Position numbers and translations under genes: made by a program. This document shows positions 1-7,269 of a stretch of 12,682 nucleotides of DNA, in pieces. The stretch spans positions 1 to 12,682 of the forward strand of contig CAZCCV010000046.1 in NCBI GenBank assembly GCA_964497515.1. The letters run 5' to 3'. The stretch comes from CAZCCV01 sp964497515. Its GTDB lineage: Bacteria > Armatimonadota > UBA5829 > DTLH01. The notes beneath the pieces were generated by a model. The model worked only from the letters and a program-made list of their open reading frames with translations. It ran no database searches and had not been told where the DNA came from. Within the stretch, counting starts at the first letter, position 1. Every line of letters starts with the position of its first letter.

Positions 1-67
1 CCATTACTGCACCACTATACACAACTGATTTTACACACAAAAAGAATACGCTACCATTTCCAAATGC

Positions 68-102
68 GCCGGTTGACATTATGCCCGGCTGAAAGCTAGA
101 AT
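68..102 (+). promoter_or_regulatory. sigma70-type promoter of the gap-pgk-tpiA operon, with inverted repeat over -35
   Basis: TTGACA at 73-78 and TAGAAT at 97-102 are separated by 18 bases, a near-consensus housekeeping promoter reading toward gap. Transcription would start near 109 and leave a leader of about 130 nt. The arms GCCGG (68-72) and CCGGC (85-89), 12 bases apart, form a perfect inverted repeat that brackets the -35 box, so a repressor or activator site there is possible. The promoter call is by inspection; the operator is inference. Confidence 0.65.
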
Positions 103-116
103 TGATAGGTATGGTC

Positions 117-221
117 AGCCTGGTCGGATCTATCCGGACCGGGCTGTACGTGCAAATGGTTATTACGTCTCGGGTGTAATTATCCCGAACGATGTCGACG
201 CGGTCCTGTGGTAAGGACCAC
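117..221 (+). promoter_or_regulatory. structured 5' leader of gap mRNA with competing hairpins
   Basis: Hairpin A: AGCC 117-120 pairs with GGCT 142-145, GGTC 122-125 with GACC 137-140, and GGA 126-128 with TCC 133-135, with a four-base loop. Hairpin B: TCGGG 170-174 pairs with CCCGA 184-188. Hairpin C: GGTCCT 202-207 pairs with AGGACC 214-219. Two alternatives compete with these. GTGGT 208-212 can pair with ACCAC 217-221, and GGACCG 136-141 can pair with CGGTCC 201-206, which would open A and C. No known riboswitch class is recognised. No terminator U-tract follows any of the stems, so control of translation or mRNA stability is more plausible than attenuation. Pairings were found by eye and no energies were computed. 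Confidence 0.4.
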
Positions 222-241
222 CTACAGCAAGGAGGGACAAA

Positions 242-1279
242 GTGGCAGTTAAGGTTGGAATCAACGGATTCGGCAGGATAGGCAGGCTTTCCGCTCGCGC
301 GATCATGCAGAAGTATCCTAAGGATATCGAGATCGTAGCGATCAACGACCTGTTCGACTCTAAAACCAACGCGCATCTGTTCAAGTATGACACCAACTAC
401 GGCACCTGGCCGGGTGAGGTGAAAGCCGACGGCGACACCATCATAGTCGACGGCAGGAAGATCAAGATCTTTGCGAAGAAGAACCCTGCTGACATTCCGT
501 GGCAGGAATACGGGGTAGACATTGTCATAGAGGGCACTGGTATTTTCACCGATGGCAAAGGCGACCCCAAGAATGGAAAGCCGGGCGCATCGGCTCACCT
601 TCACGACACCGTGAAGAAGGTTATCATTACAGCCCCAGCCAAGAACGAGGACGTTACCATCGTTATGGGTGTGAACGAGAACAAGTATGATCCTTCGAAG
701 CACAATATTGTCTCGAACGCATCGTGCACGACCAACTGCCTCGCTCCGTTCGCCAAAGTCCTGAATGACAAATTTGGGATCGTAGATGGGTTTATGACCA
801 CGGTACACGCATACACCAACGACCAGAAGACCGCCGACCAGGCTCACAAGGATCTGCGAAGAGCTCGCGCCGCTGCGATGAACATCATCCCGACGACGAC
901 TGGCGCTGCAAAGGCGATTTCACTGGTCATTCCTGAACTGAAGGGCAAGCTGCACGGCTATGCGCTTCGCGTTCCGGTGTCGACCGTCTCCTGCGTAGAC
1001 CTCACAGTCAACCTTAACAATGCAACCACCGTTGAGGAAATCAATGCCGCTATGAAGGCTGCTGCTGAAGGACCGATGAAGGGCTTTCTCGGCTACACCG
1101 AGGATCCGGTTGTCTCCTCAGACTTCAGAGGAAGTCACTTCAGCTCAATCTTCGACGGTCTGGCTACAATGATGCTCGGCGACAAGTTTGCAAAGGTTCT
1201 GTCCTGGTACGACAATGAGTGGGCGTACTCCGAGAGAGTTGGAGACCTCATCGATTTCTTCGTGAAAAAGGGACTGTAG
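242..1279 (+). CDS. gap: glyceraldehyde-3-phosphate dehydrogenase (type I)
   Basis: Oxidises and phosphorylates glyceraldehyde 3-phosphate to 1,3-bisphosphoglycerate with NAD(P) in cytosolic glycolysis/gluconeogenesis. The 345-aa protein opens with the Rossmann motif VGINGFGRIGR. It has the active-site SNASCTTNCLAP with catalytic Cys162 and the general base His189 in TTVHAYTND. The C-terminal SWYDNEWAYSERV is also present. The GTG start at 242 is fixed by AGGAGG at 230-235, six bases upstream, and by homology directly at the N-terminus. The Asp of the AIND motif (about residue 36) favours NAD, but the usual Leu-Pro before HKDLRRAR is Gln-Ala here, so cofactor preference is not certain. Around residues 105-115 a Gly/Lys/Pro-rich stretch of about ten residues is inserted before the AHL...KKVIITAP segment. 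First gene of an operon with pgk and tpiA. Confidence 0.97.
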   Translation: MAVKVGINGFGRIGRLSARAIMQKYPKDIEIVAINDLFDSKTNAHLFKYDTNYGTWPGEVKADGDTIIVDGRKIKIFAKKNPADIPWQEYGVDIVIEGTGIFTDGKGDPKNGKPGASAHLHDTVKKVIITAPAKNEDVTIVMGVNENKYDPSKHNIVSNASCTTNCLAPFAKVLNDKFGIVDGFMTTVHAYTNDQKTADQAHKDLRRARAAAMNIIPTTTGAAKAISLVIPELKGKLHGYALRVPVSTVSCVDLTVNLNNATTVEEINAAMKAAAEGPMKGFLGYTEDPVVSSDFRGSHFSSIFDGLATMMLGDKFAKVLSWYDNEWAYSERVGDLIDFFVKKGL

Positions 1280-1297
1280 ACTGGTTCAGAGTCATTT

Positions 1298-1346
1298 GTG
1301 ATGAGTGATGAGGGTGGTGTTCTCTATTGCCCCCATCACTCATTGC
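1298..1346 (+). repeat. long imperfect inverted repeat between gap and pgk
   Basis: ATGAGTGATG (1301-1310) pairs with CATCACTCAT (1334-1343). After one A/C mismatch, GGG 1312-1314 pairs with CCC 1330-1332. Outside the stem, wobble pairs and G1298-C1346 extend it. The loop is about 15 bases. No T-run follows, so this is not a standard terminator. An intercistronic hairpin here could protect the 3' end of gap mRNA or mark a processing site, giving more gap than pgk product. The GATGAGT motif repeats in tandem in the left arm, so a REP- or MITE-like repeat is an alternative. Confidence 0.55.
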
Positions 1347-1370
1347 GCATACTGATACTGAGGGACTGCA

Positions 1371-2555
1371 ATGAATAAGAAGACCATCAAAGACATCGAC
1401 GTTGCAGGAAAGCGAACGCTCTGTCGCGTTGATTTCAACGTTCCCTTCGACGAGAACAAGAATATTACAGACGATCGCAGAATCGCGGCCGCACTTCCGA
1501 CAATCAAGTATCTGCTCGATCAGGGTGCAAAAGTTGTACTCGCTTCGCACCTCGGACGGCCGAAAGGCACGCCGAATGTTAAGTTCACTCTGACTCCTGT
1601 TGCCGAAAGGCTCGAAATGCTGCTTGGAGTGCCCGTAACTAAGATGGGCGATTGCGTGGGCGAGATGGTGCAGGGAGCAGTAGAGGGAATGCCGGTTGGA
1701 AGTGTTGTTCTCCTCGAAAACGTTCGCTTCTATGCTGAGGAAGAGAAGAACGATCCGCAGTTTGCAAAGCAGTTGGCTTCTTTGGGAGAGGTTTTTGTAA
1801 ACGACGCTTTTGGGACAGCCCACAGAGCACACGCCTCAACCGAGGGTGTCACGCATCATCTGCCGTCGGTAGCCGGATTCCTTATGCAAAAGGAACTCGA
1901 CTACCTCGGAAGTGTAGTTGCCAACCCGAAACGCCCGTTTGTGGCGATCCTGGGTGGGGCAAAGGTTGCCGGCAAGATTCCTGTAATCGATAACCTTCTC
2001 GAAAAAGTCGATACGCTCATAATCGGCGGTGGAATGCTCTTTACGTTCCTCAAAGCTCAGGGACACGAGATCGGCAAATCGCTCCTCGACCAGGAAGGAC
2101 TTGCGCTTGCAGAACAGGCTATGGAAAAAGCGAAGGCTAAAGGCGTGAAGCTGTTGCTGCCGGATGATGTGGTAGTTGCAGCTGAGTTCAAAGCCGAAGC
2201 CGAGAGCAAGGTAGTTTCTGTAGATCAGATTCCCGCCGAGTGGATCGGTATGGATATCGGGCCTAAGACTATCGAAGCGTATTCCTGCGCAGTTAGAGAA
2301 GCAAAGACTATCGTATGGAATGGCCCGATGGGCGTTTTTGAGATGCCGAAGTTCGCAGTGGGCACAAAAGCAATCGCAATAGCTATGGCCGAATCCGGAG
2401 CTACAACAATCGTGGGTGGAGGCGACTCTGCAGCGGCTGTTGAACAGATGGGTCTGGCAGAAAAGATGAGTCACGTATCGACCGGTGGCGGTGCGTCCCT
2501 CGAGTTCCTGGAGGGCAAAACACTCCCCGGCGTCGCGGCGCTGATGGATAAGTAG
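1371..2555 (+). CDS. pgk: phosphoglycerate kinase
   Basis: Transfers the acyl phosphate of 1,3-bisphosphoglycerate to ADP, giving 3-phosphoglycerate and ATP in cytosolic glycolysis. The 394-aa length is normal for a bacterial PGK. Substrate-side motifs are RVDFNVP (19-25), SHLGRPKG (59-66) and DAFGTAHRAHAS (145-156). Nucleotide-side motifs are GGAKVAGKI (195-203), GPMGVFE (318-324), GGGDSAAA (from 349) and GGGASLE (372-378). The usual GGAKVSDKI reads AGKI here, with both lysines kept. The ATG at 1371 has a GAGGGA ribosome site at 1360-1365 and starts directly at the family N-terminus. It lies 91 bases after gap, across a long hairpin, and six bases before tpiA, so it is the middle gene of the operon. 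Confidence 0.98.
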   Translation: MNKKTIKDIDVAGKRTLCRVDFNVPFDENKNITDDRRIAAALPTIKYLLDQGAKVVLASHLGRPKGTPNVKFTLTPVAERLEMLLGVPVTKMGDCVGEMVQGAVEGMPVGSVVLLENVRFYAEEEKNDPQFAKQLASLGEVFVNDAFGTAHRAHASTEGVTHHLPSVAGFLMQKELDYLGSVVANPKRPFVAILGGAKVAGKIPVIDNLLEKVDTLIIGGGMLFTFLKAQGHEIGKSLLDQEGLALAEQAMEKAKAKGVKLLLPDDVVVAAEFKAEAESKVVSVDQIPAEWIGMDIGPKTIEAYSCAVREAKTIVWNGPMGVFEMPKFAVGTKAIAIAMAESGATTIVGGGDSAAAVEQMGLAEKMSHVSTGGGASLEFLEGKTLPGVAALMDK

Positions 2556-2561
2556 GATATA

Positions 2562-3362
2562 ATGCCAAGAATACCAATAATCGCAGGTAACTGGAAAATG
2601 CACAAAACCGTCCTCGAGGCGGTTGAGCTTACAAATGCCATAATTGACAAGGTGGAAGATGTAACCGGCGTTGAAGCTGTGGTCTGCCCACCATTCACGG
2701 CACTTTGGGCAGTGCGGCAGGCTCTGGCAGACACAAATGTAGAGCTTGGTGCGCAGAACATATTCTGGGAGGAAAAAGGCGCGTGGACCAGCCAGATTGC
2801 TCCTGGAATGCTCAAGGATGTAGGCTGCAAATATGTAATAATCGGTCACTCCGAGACCCGAGGACGCTTCGGAACGGTAGATGCTGAGCTCGAAAAATCG
2901 CTGAATTACTTTGCCGAGACCGATCAGACCATTAACAAGAAGGCTAAGACCGCCTTTGCGGCAGGGATCACTCCGATTGTCTGTTGTGGCGAGATGCTCG
3001 AAGAGCGAAAAGCCGGAAAGACGGACGAAGTCATAGCCGGACAGATTCGCGTCGATATAGCCGGACTTACACCCGAGCAGGTTAGGCAGCTTGTCATAGC
3101 TTACGAGCCCGTATGGGCAATCGGAACCGGTGAGGTTTGCGACTCTGACGAAGCTAACCGCGTATGTGGGATGATAAGAGGCGTTGTAAAAGAGATGTAT
3201 GGCGCCGAGGCTGCTGAAGCTGTGAGAATTCAGTACGGCGGAAGCGTTAAGCCCGATAACGCGGCAGAACTGTTGGCTAAGTCGGACATCGACGGCGCAC
3301 TGGTCGGCGGAGCAAGTCTGAAGGCCGAGGATTTTGTAGCGATAGTAAAAGCTGCACTGTAG
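2562..3362 (+). CDS. tpiA: triosephosphate isomerase
   Basis: Interconverts dihydroxyacetone phosphate and glyceraldehyde 3-phosphate, feeding the GAPDH encoded two genes upstream. Catalytic residues are visible: Lys12 in AGNWKM, His96 in IIGHSE, and Glu182 in YEPVWAIGTG. The phosphate-binding YGGSVKPDN and VGGASL are also present. At 266 aa it is somewhat longer than the usual 250 or so. The extra length lies after GHSETRGRFG, where about 14 residues (roughly 105-118) precede the canonical ETDQTINKKAK segment. The C-terminal hinge of mobile loop 6, normally Lys-(Thr/Val)-Ala after AIGTG, is Glu191-Val-Cys. The start is six bases after the pgk stop, with a weak AGGAT ribosome site inside the pgk end, suggesting translational coupling. 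Last gene of the operon. Confidence 0.97.
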   Translation: MPRIPIIAGNWKMHKTVLEAVELTNAIIDKVEDVTGVEAVVCPPFTALWAVRQALADTNVELGAQNIFWEEKGAWTSQIAPGMLKDVGCKYVIIGHSETRGRFGTVDAELEKSLNYFAETDQTINKKAKTAFAAGITPIVCCGEMLEERKAGKTDEVIAGQIRVDIAGLTPEQVRQLVIAYEPVWAIGTGEVCDSDEANRVCGMIRGVVKEMYGAEAAEAVRIQYGGSVKPDNAAELLAKSDIDGALVGGASLKAEDFVAIVKAAL

Positions 3363-3386
3363 AATCCAATCCACTTCAAAGAACAA

Positions 3387-3420
3387 AAGGCCGGAGGTTA
3401 TCAGACCTCCGGCCTTATTC
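3387..3420. terminator. bidirectional intrinsic terminator between tpiA and the hemerythrin gene
   Basis: A perfect 12-bp stem (3387-3398 with 3405-3416) encloses the six-base loop TATCAG. On the plus strand it is followed by the T-rich ATTCTAT. On the minus strand the stem is followed by TT and then GTTC, so it ends in a short U-run there as well. It sits 24 bases past the tpiA stop and about 30 bases past the convergent minus-strand gene's stop, and so can end both operons. Confidence 0.85.
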
Positions 3421-3447
3421 TATGCAATCCGATCAACTCCCGGTTGG

Positions 3448-4008
3448 TTACAGTTTGGCAGTCTCATCCGCCAGCCGATCAATCATTGCGTGGTACTGCT
3501 CGTGCACTCCCGGACCCATCTCCTGTTCTTCTACTTCGTCGAACTGTTTTACGAGAAGCTGGTCGTCTTCTGCAGACATACGCTCTTCTCCCATTGGGTA
3601 GAGGATATGGTCTTCCTTCTGGATATGCTGTCTCAGCAGGTCTATATAACGCTCAATCGCAACAGCCATAGTCATTCCCGCCTCTTTATCGCCATCGGCA
3701 TTCCATTTCTCGAAGTTTTCGGAGGCCTTACGGACATAATCGCGGCCTTCTTCGTGTTCGGTGAGCATTACGTGGATCGGCCCTCGATCGGACGGAAAGC
3801 CACGCTCAATCAGAAGAGGGAAGAGTCTATCCTCTTCCTTACCGTGATGGCAGCGGTCGGCAAAGTTGCGAATGAAGTCGATCCCGTCGGCAAAAATCTG
3901 CGGCGGGACGGCTTTTCCGTGTCTTAATGCGTGAGCGGCACGGTCGAGCGAATTAAGTACGCTCTCTATTGCCCTGTGTTCTTTTTTCAGAATATCGGTT
4001 GACTCCAA
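3448..4008 (-). CDS. hemerythrin HHE cation-binding domain protein
   Basis: Predicted four-helix-bundle protein of 186 aa that would bind a non-haem di-iron centre. Family members sense or carry O2, NO or iron, or protect against oxidative/nitrosative stress; the role here is unknown. Likely metal ligands are His11 in LKKEHRAIE, His54/His55 and Glu58/Glu59 in CHHGKEEDRLFP, His85 in TEHEEGR, and His128, Glu132 and His134 in RQHIQKEDHILYPM. There is no signal peptide or membrane segment, so it is cytosolic. I chose the TTG start at 4008 because AGGAGG lies seven bases upstream and because hemerythrin proteins typically begin just before a TDILK.EH motif. The alternative ATG at 4047 would overlap the upstream gene. 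Third gene of a minus-strand operon, 19 bases after the glycosidase-like gene. Confidence 0.88.
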   Translation of the reverse strand: MESTDILKKEHRAIESVLNSLDRAAHALRHGKAVPPQIFADGIDFIRNFADRCHHGKEEDRLFPLLIERGFPSDRGPIHVMLTEHEEGRDYVRKASENFEKWNADGDKEAGMTMAVAIERYIDLLRQHIQKEDHILYPMGEERMSAEDDQLLVKQFDEVEEQEMGPGVHEQYHAMIDRLADETAKL

Positions 4009-4015
4009 AATTTGG

Positions 4016-4021
4016 CCTCCT
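4016..4021 (-). promoter_or_regulatory. ribosome binding site deciding a TTG start (hemerythrin gene)
   Basis: On the minus strand AGGAGG lies seven bases before the TTG at 4008-4006. No ATG in the same frame has an equally good site. The longer open frame back to 4305 would run through the upstream gene. Confidence 0.7.
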
Positions 4022-4027
4022 GTTGTG

Positions 4028-5980
4028 TCAGTGCAGCCGTGATGCATCGATCGAATCCTGAATCTCGGCAGGAGGTGGTTCGTACAGCTTGTCAGTGGGT
4101 TCGGGTTCTGGTCCGAACACTCTGGCTGCCAGCGCCTGTCCGAGTGCAAAGGCCAGATACCCTGCTCCTGATGCAAAGGCTCGCCCATGAACGGCCTTTC
4201 CAGTGTTAGGGTCGATTGTCTCGCTGGCGATGCCGTCGTCCATTTCGGCTCGTTCCAGAATATCGAGCGCAGCCGCCACTCTTCCAGCCAACAGATCGTT
4301 CGCAATGGCTACTACAGACGGATGCCCCTGAGTCGCTTCCCCCGGTACGGCAAAAGGCGCATCGTGAAATGAATCAGGGTTCATAGATGAGTATATCCAT
4401 TTCGCCGTATTCTTATAGGTGGGAAAGTCGGGTGCGCAGAATTCCAGCCACGAGAGCAGAAGCAGGCTTCCAGAAGGGTCATCCCCTATTTCGTACTCGC
4501 CCTTAAGGTCCACCGACAGCGCAAACATCGGCCCGTAAGGTCCGGCAACTACACAGTTATCGAGAATAGCCTGGTGCACATTCTTTGCACGTTGCTTATG
4601 CTGCTCACTGCGGTCTAAATCGTGGATCAATTCATACATCCACTCCATATCCTTAAGAACCCTCCAGGCGAGCACGTTGTCGTAAGTCACAATCGGGTGT
4701 TTAGCAGGGCGGTTCGAAGGCAGAAGCGTTGTCTCGAAGAGTGCGAAGTCATTCAGCTTCTTTGATCCCAGGATCTTTCGAATACGGTTGATTCCGGTCT
4801 GCACACGGTTGTCGAACAGTATTGATATATCGCTTGTGGCACGAACGTACATTGTGAGCGCTCTGATCGGTGCACAGAGTTGATCCAGAGCGAAACCAGA
4901 TTCCAGCACAACTCCGTCCACAAATCTGCTGTTTACACCAACATTCTGGAGCTGCTTGGTTAGCGCATATTCGATCATTCTGCGCGCCTGCATCGGTTCT
5001 ATCTGAAGCGCTGCAGGGAGACTCCAAAGCATAGCGTCTCTGTCTCGGTAGCCAGCACTTACCGAATGAGCAGAGCTTCTAGCAGTAAGAAGCACCAATT
5101 CTTCGGTATCGAGCGTAAACGCTTCAGAAAAAAAGTAATTATAGAGTGAGTTGCAGTTTAGCACTCTGTTAAGTTTCTTGTTATCGACTTTCAAGCTGTG
5201 TTCTGCCAACCACTGTCGCAACTCGGCAAGGAGTGTCTGCCAGGTGTGTTGCTTAAGGTCGGTTGCAGTGCTTATTGCCGATATTTCTTCCGGCCCAAGC
5301 CCTACATATAGAGTGACCGTCTGTTCAGCCCCTGGAGCCAGAGTGAGCTTTTTGGACAGTCTGTAGCAGACGCTTTCACCGACTCGGGCAGCTACTTCGC
5401 CATCTTCGCAGCAAGTCACCTTCTTTTCGAGATCGCAGTCCGAAGTAATCAGTGTCTCCATTGGTTCTGAAGTGGTGAAAGCGACGGCGAACATAGGAGC
5501 AACCGCGCGAAACTCTGCAAACGCCGTGCCCCCGCCCATAGGGCTCACTCCACCCACGCGTTCACCATTAAGTAGTTTTGGAACAGAAATTACGTGTCTG
5601 GTGTCTACCCAATGCCCTTGCCATCCGACTTCAATTTCCATAGGATCGGAGGCCAGCGATTCCAGTTCCATCGTCCAAACAAAGCCACGGTGGGCAAGTG
5701 CTGCGAATACACGCGACCGAACACACAGATTTCTCTCAGACACAACAAATGTTGGCAGCCAGTGCATCTCGTGCTGCCATTCCGCCTTCGATATGTCTAT
5801 CTGTTGACCTGCAACAGAAATTAGCGGTTCTAGAAATGGAGTCTCAGCAGTTCCCGTAAGTTCAATCACGGCACGAGAACGCAGAGAGACGAAACTGATA
5901 TCCAGGATCCCGCTGTTGCGTTTCAGAATATTTGGGAGTGCTACAAACCTGTTTCCAGTAAACAAACGAGGGTCAGTCAT
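4028..5980 (-). CDS. six-hairpin (alpha/alpha barrel) glycosidase-like protein, possibly GH125-related
   Basis: A 650-aa protein that looks like a two-domain glycosidase. Residues about 1-265 are beta-rich with few charged motifs. Residues about 268-620 contain repeated helical hairpins typical of (alpha/alpha)6 enzymes. Recognisable elements are SAGYRDRDAMLW (308-319, an acidic substrate-site motif), GVVLESGFALDQ (356-367), IGDDPSGSLLLLSWLEF (498-514), WIYSSMNPDSF (528-538), and a C-terminal DDGIASETID...ASGAGYLAFALG (581-614) with Glu587 as a possible catalytic acid/base. The nearest family I can suggest is GH125 or related six-hairpin families; substrate and activity are not assignable. 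It has no signal peptide, so it probably acts on an intracellular glycan or glycoside. Its ATG overlaps the DUF1015 stop as ATGA, implying coupled translation. Confidence 0.6.
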   Translation of the reverse strand: MTDPRLFTGNRFVALPNILKRNSGILDISFVSLRSRAVIELTGTAETPFLEPLISVAGQQIDISKAEWQHEMHWLPTFVVSERNLCVRSRVFAALAHRGFVWTMELESLASDPMEIEVGWQGHWVDTRHVISVPKLLNGERVGGVSPMGGGTAFAEFRAVAPMFAVAFTTSEPMETLITSDCDLEKKVTCCEDGEVAARVGESVCYRLSKKLTLAPGAEQTVTLYVGLGPEEISAISTATDLKQHTWQTLLAELRQWLAEHSLKVDNKKLNRVLNCNSLYNYFFSEAFTLDTEELVLLTARSSAHSVSAGYRDRDAMLWSLPAALQIEPMQARRMIEYALTKQLQNVGVNSRFVDGVVLESGFALDQLCAPIRALTMYVRATSDISILFDNRVQTGINRIRKILGSKKLNDFALFETTLLPSNRPAKHPIVTYDNVLAWRVLKDMEWMYELIHDLDRSEQHKQRAKNVHQAILDNCVVAGPYGPMFALSVDLKGEYEIGDDPSGSLLLLSWLEFCAPDFPTYKNTAKWIYSSMNPDSFHDAPFAVPGEATQGHPSVVAIANDLLAGRVAAALDILERAEMDDGIASETIDPNTGKAVHGRAFASGAGYLAFALGQALAARVFGPEPEPTDKLYEPPPAEIQDSIDASRLH

Positions 5981-7263
5981 AACAAATTACCATCCAAACT
6001 CCGCATCACGAAGCCGGAAAGCAGCTTCGGATAGAAATACGTCGCTTTCTGAGGCATTCTTTCGCCTGCTCGAGTCATTTCGAACATCACTTCGAGGTCA
6101 ATTGGATTCATCAGAAACGCGGCCTGGAACTCGCCAGAATCGACGTCTGCAAACGCCTCTTGCTCGTCGCGCACATAAACCACGTTAGATTGCTGCCGCA
6201 GGCGTTCCGCGTCTATGCCGAGCATTCCATCGAGTATCGCTTCGTGCAAGACTATAACATCGAGTCCTTTGCGAGCGTCAGAACCGGAGATACCAAGCTC
6301 CGCATTGGGCTTGGGAACGAGCACTTCAGCCTTTCCGTTTCGATACAGCCCTATTGCCCCACCCGCGTTTGCCATATCGGAAGTGAGTCTCTCAGCGTCA
6401 GACGGCTTGGCATCAAAGAACGCGCCCAAACGATCATCAAGTGCGCTTAAGACAGCTTCGGGCAGGTGGCGGATGAGTCTGTGCGTCGGCAGGACTACCA
6501 TATTGTCAGAGTAGGCGTTCACGAGGGTTATCATTACGTAATCGTATGGCTCCATCGCCCCTCTGCTTGGGTTTGCCTCTCTAAGCTCGTCTCTGTAGGC
6601 GAGGGACGTCTCGTAACGATGATGGCCATCGGCAATGACAATCTGTTTATCTGAAATAGCGTTGGTAACCGCAGCGATATCCTCGACATTTGAGACGACC
6701 CACAGTCGGTGCCGCACTCCCAATGCATCTATTGCCTCCTCTTGAGGCTCCGTTGCAGCAATTCTATCGAGAATCAGGTCGACTGTATATGTTCTGTCGG
6801 GATATAGGCCGTATACAGAGTCCAGATTCGCGTTGGTAGCCCGAATCAATTTGGCCAGATCCGACTTTGGCCTAGCTAGAGTGTATTCGTGCGGCAGTAT
6901 GACTCCTTCGGAGAAATCGTGGAGCTTCACTGCGCCGATAATGCCTCTAATCGTTCGGGGTTTGCCTTGTGCGGTGAAATACTGCTCGTATGCATAGAAT
7001 ACCGGAGCCGAATCTCGCATAAGAGTGCCATCGGCGAGCCAGTCGTGGAAAAACTGGGAAGCGCGCGTGAATCGGTTGGATGATTCATCATCCTCCGGCT
7101 TCTCCATCCCGAGGATGAGCCGCACCATATTCTTTGGATGTCTTTTGTGGAGCTGCGCTCTTTCCGCTGGCGAGATCACATCGTATGGCGGACTAGTTGT
7201 CTCGTTGGGATTAACGAAGTCTGTATTGTACCTTACTCCTCTAAACGGGATAACCTCGGCCAT
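5977..7263 (-). CDS. DUF1015 family protein
   Basis: A soluble 428-aa protein matching the DUF1015 family. Conserved blocks are EVIPFRGVRYN at the N-terminus, TSPPYDVIS (about 23-31), LPHEYTLARPKSDLAKLIRA (about 123-142), DSVYGLYPD (about 148-156) and the hallmark ADGHHRYETSLAYRDE (about 211-226). The His-rich DGHHRYET block looks catalytic or nucleotide-related, but I cannot assign a reaction. A longer frame begins at 7290, but that ATG lies inside the -10 box. The chosen ATG at 7263 has GAGGAG six bases upstream. First gene of the operon; its TGA overlaps the ATG of the glycosidase-like gene. DUF1015 proteins occur widely in bacteria and are often soluble housekeeping-type enzymes. Confidence 0.88.
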   Translation of the reverse strand: MAEVIPFRGVRYNTDFVNPNETTSPPYDVISPAERAQLHKRHPKNMVRLILGMEKPEDDESSNRFTRASQFFHDWLADGTLMRDSAPVFYAYEQYFTAQGKPRTIRGIIGAVKLHDFSEGVILPHEYTLARPKSDLAKLIRATNANLDSVYGLYPDRTYTVDLILDRIAATEPQEEAIDALGVRHRLWVVSNVEDIAAVTNAISDKQIVIADGHHRYETSLAYRDELREANPSRGAMEPYDYVMITLVNAYSDNMVVLPTHRLIRHLPEAVLSALDDRLGAFFDAKPSDAERLTSDMANAGGAIGLYRNGKAEVLVPKPNAELGISGSDARKGLDVIVLHEAILDGMLGIDAERLRQQSNVVYVRDEQEAFADVDSGEFQAAFLMNPIDLEVMFEMTRAGERMPQKATYFYPKLLSGFVMRSLDGNLL

Positions 7264-7269
7264 ATCACA

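Noticed and set aside
1836..3386. A 516-codon open frame on the minus strand across pgk and tpiA
   Set aside because: Both genes lie in the same forward frame, so their codon bias keeps the antisense frame open. The translation has no recognisable domain and contradicts two certain genes.
3490..3927. A 145-codon plus-strand open frame with hydrophobic stretches
   Set aside because: It is antisense to the hemerythrin gene. The apparent membrane segments arise from complementing Glu/Lys-rich helices.
4009..4305. Longer hemerythrin protein of 285 residues
   Set aside because: The extra N-terminal part lies inside the end of the glycosidase-like gene in another frame, shows no homology, and the TTG at 4008 has the best ribosome site.
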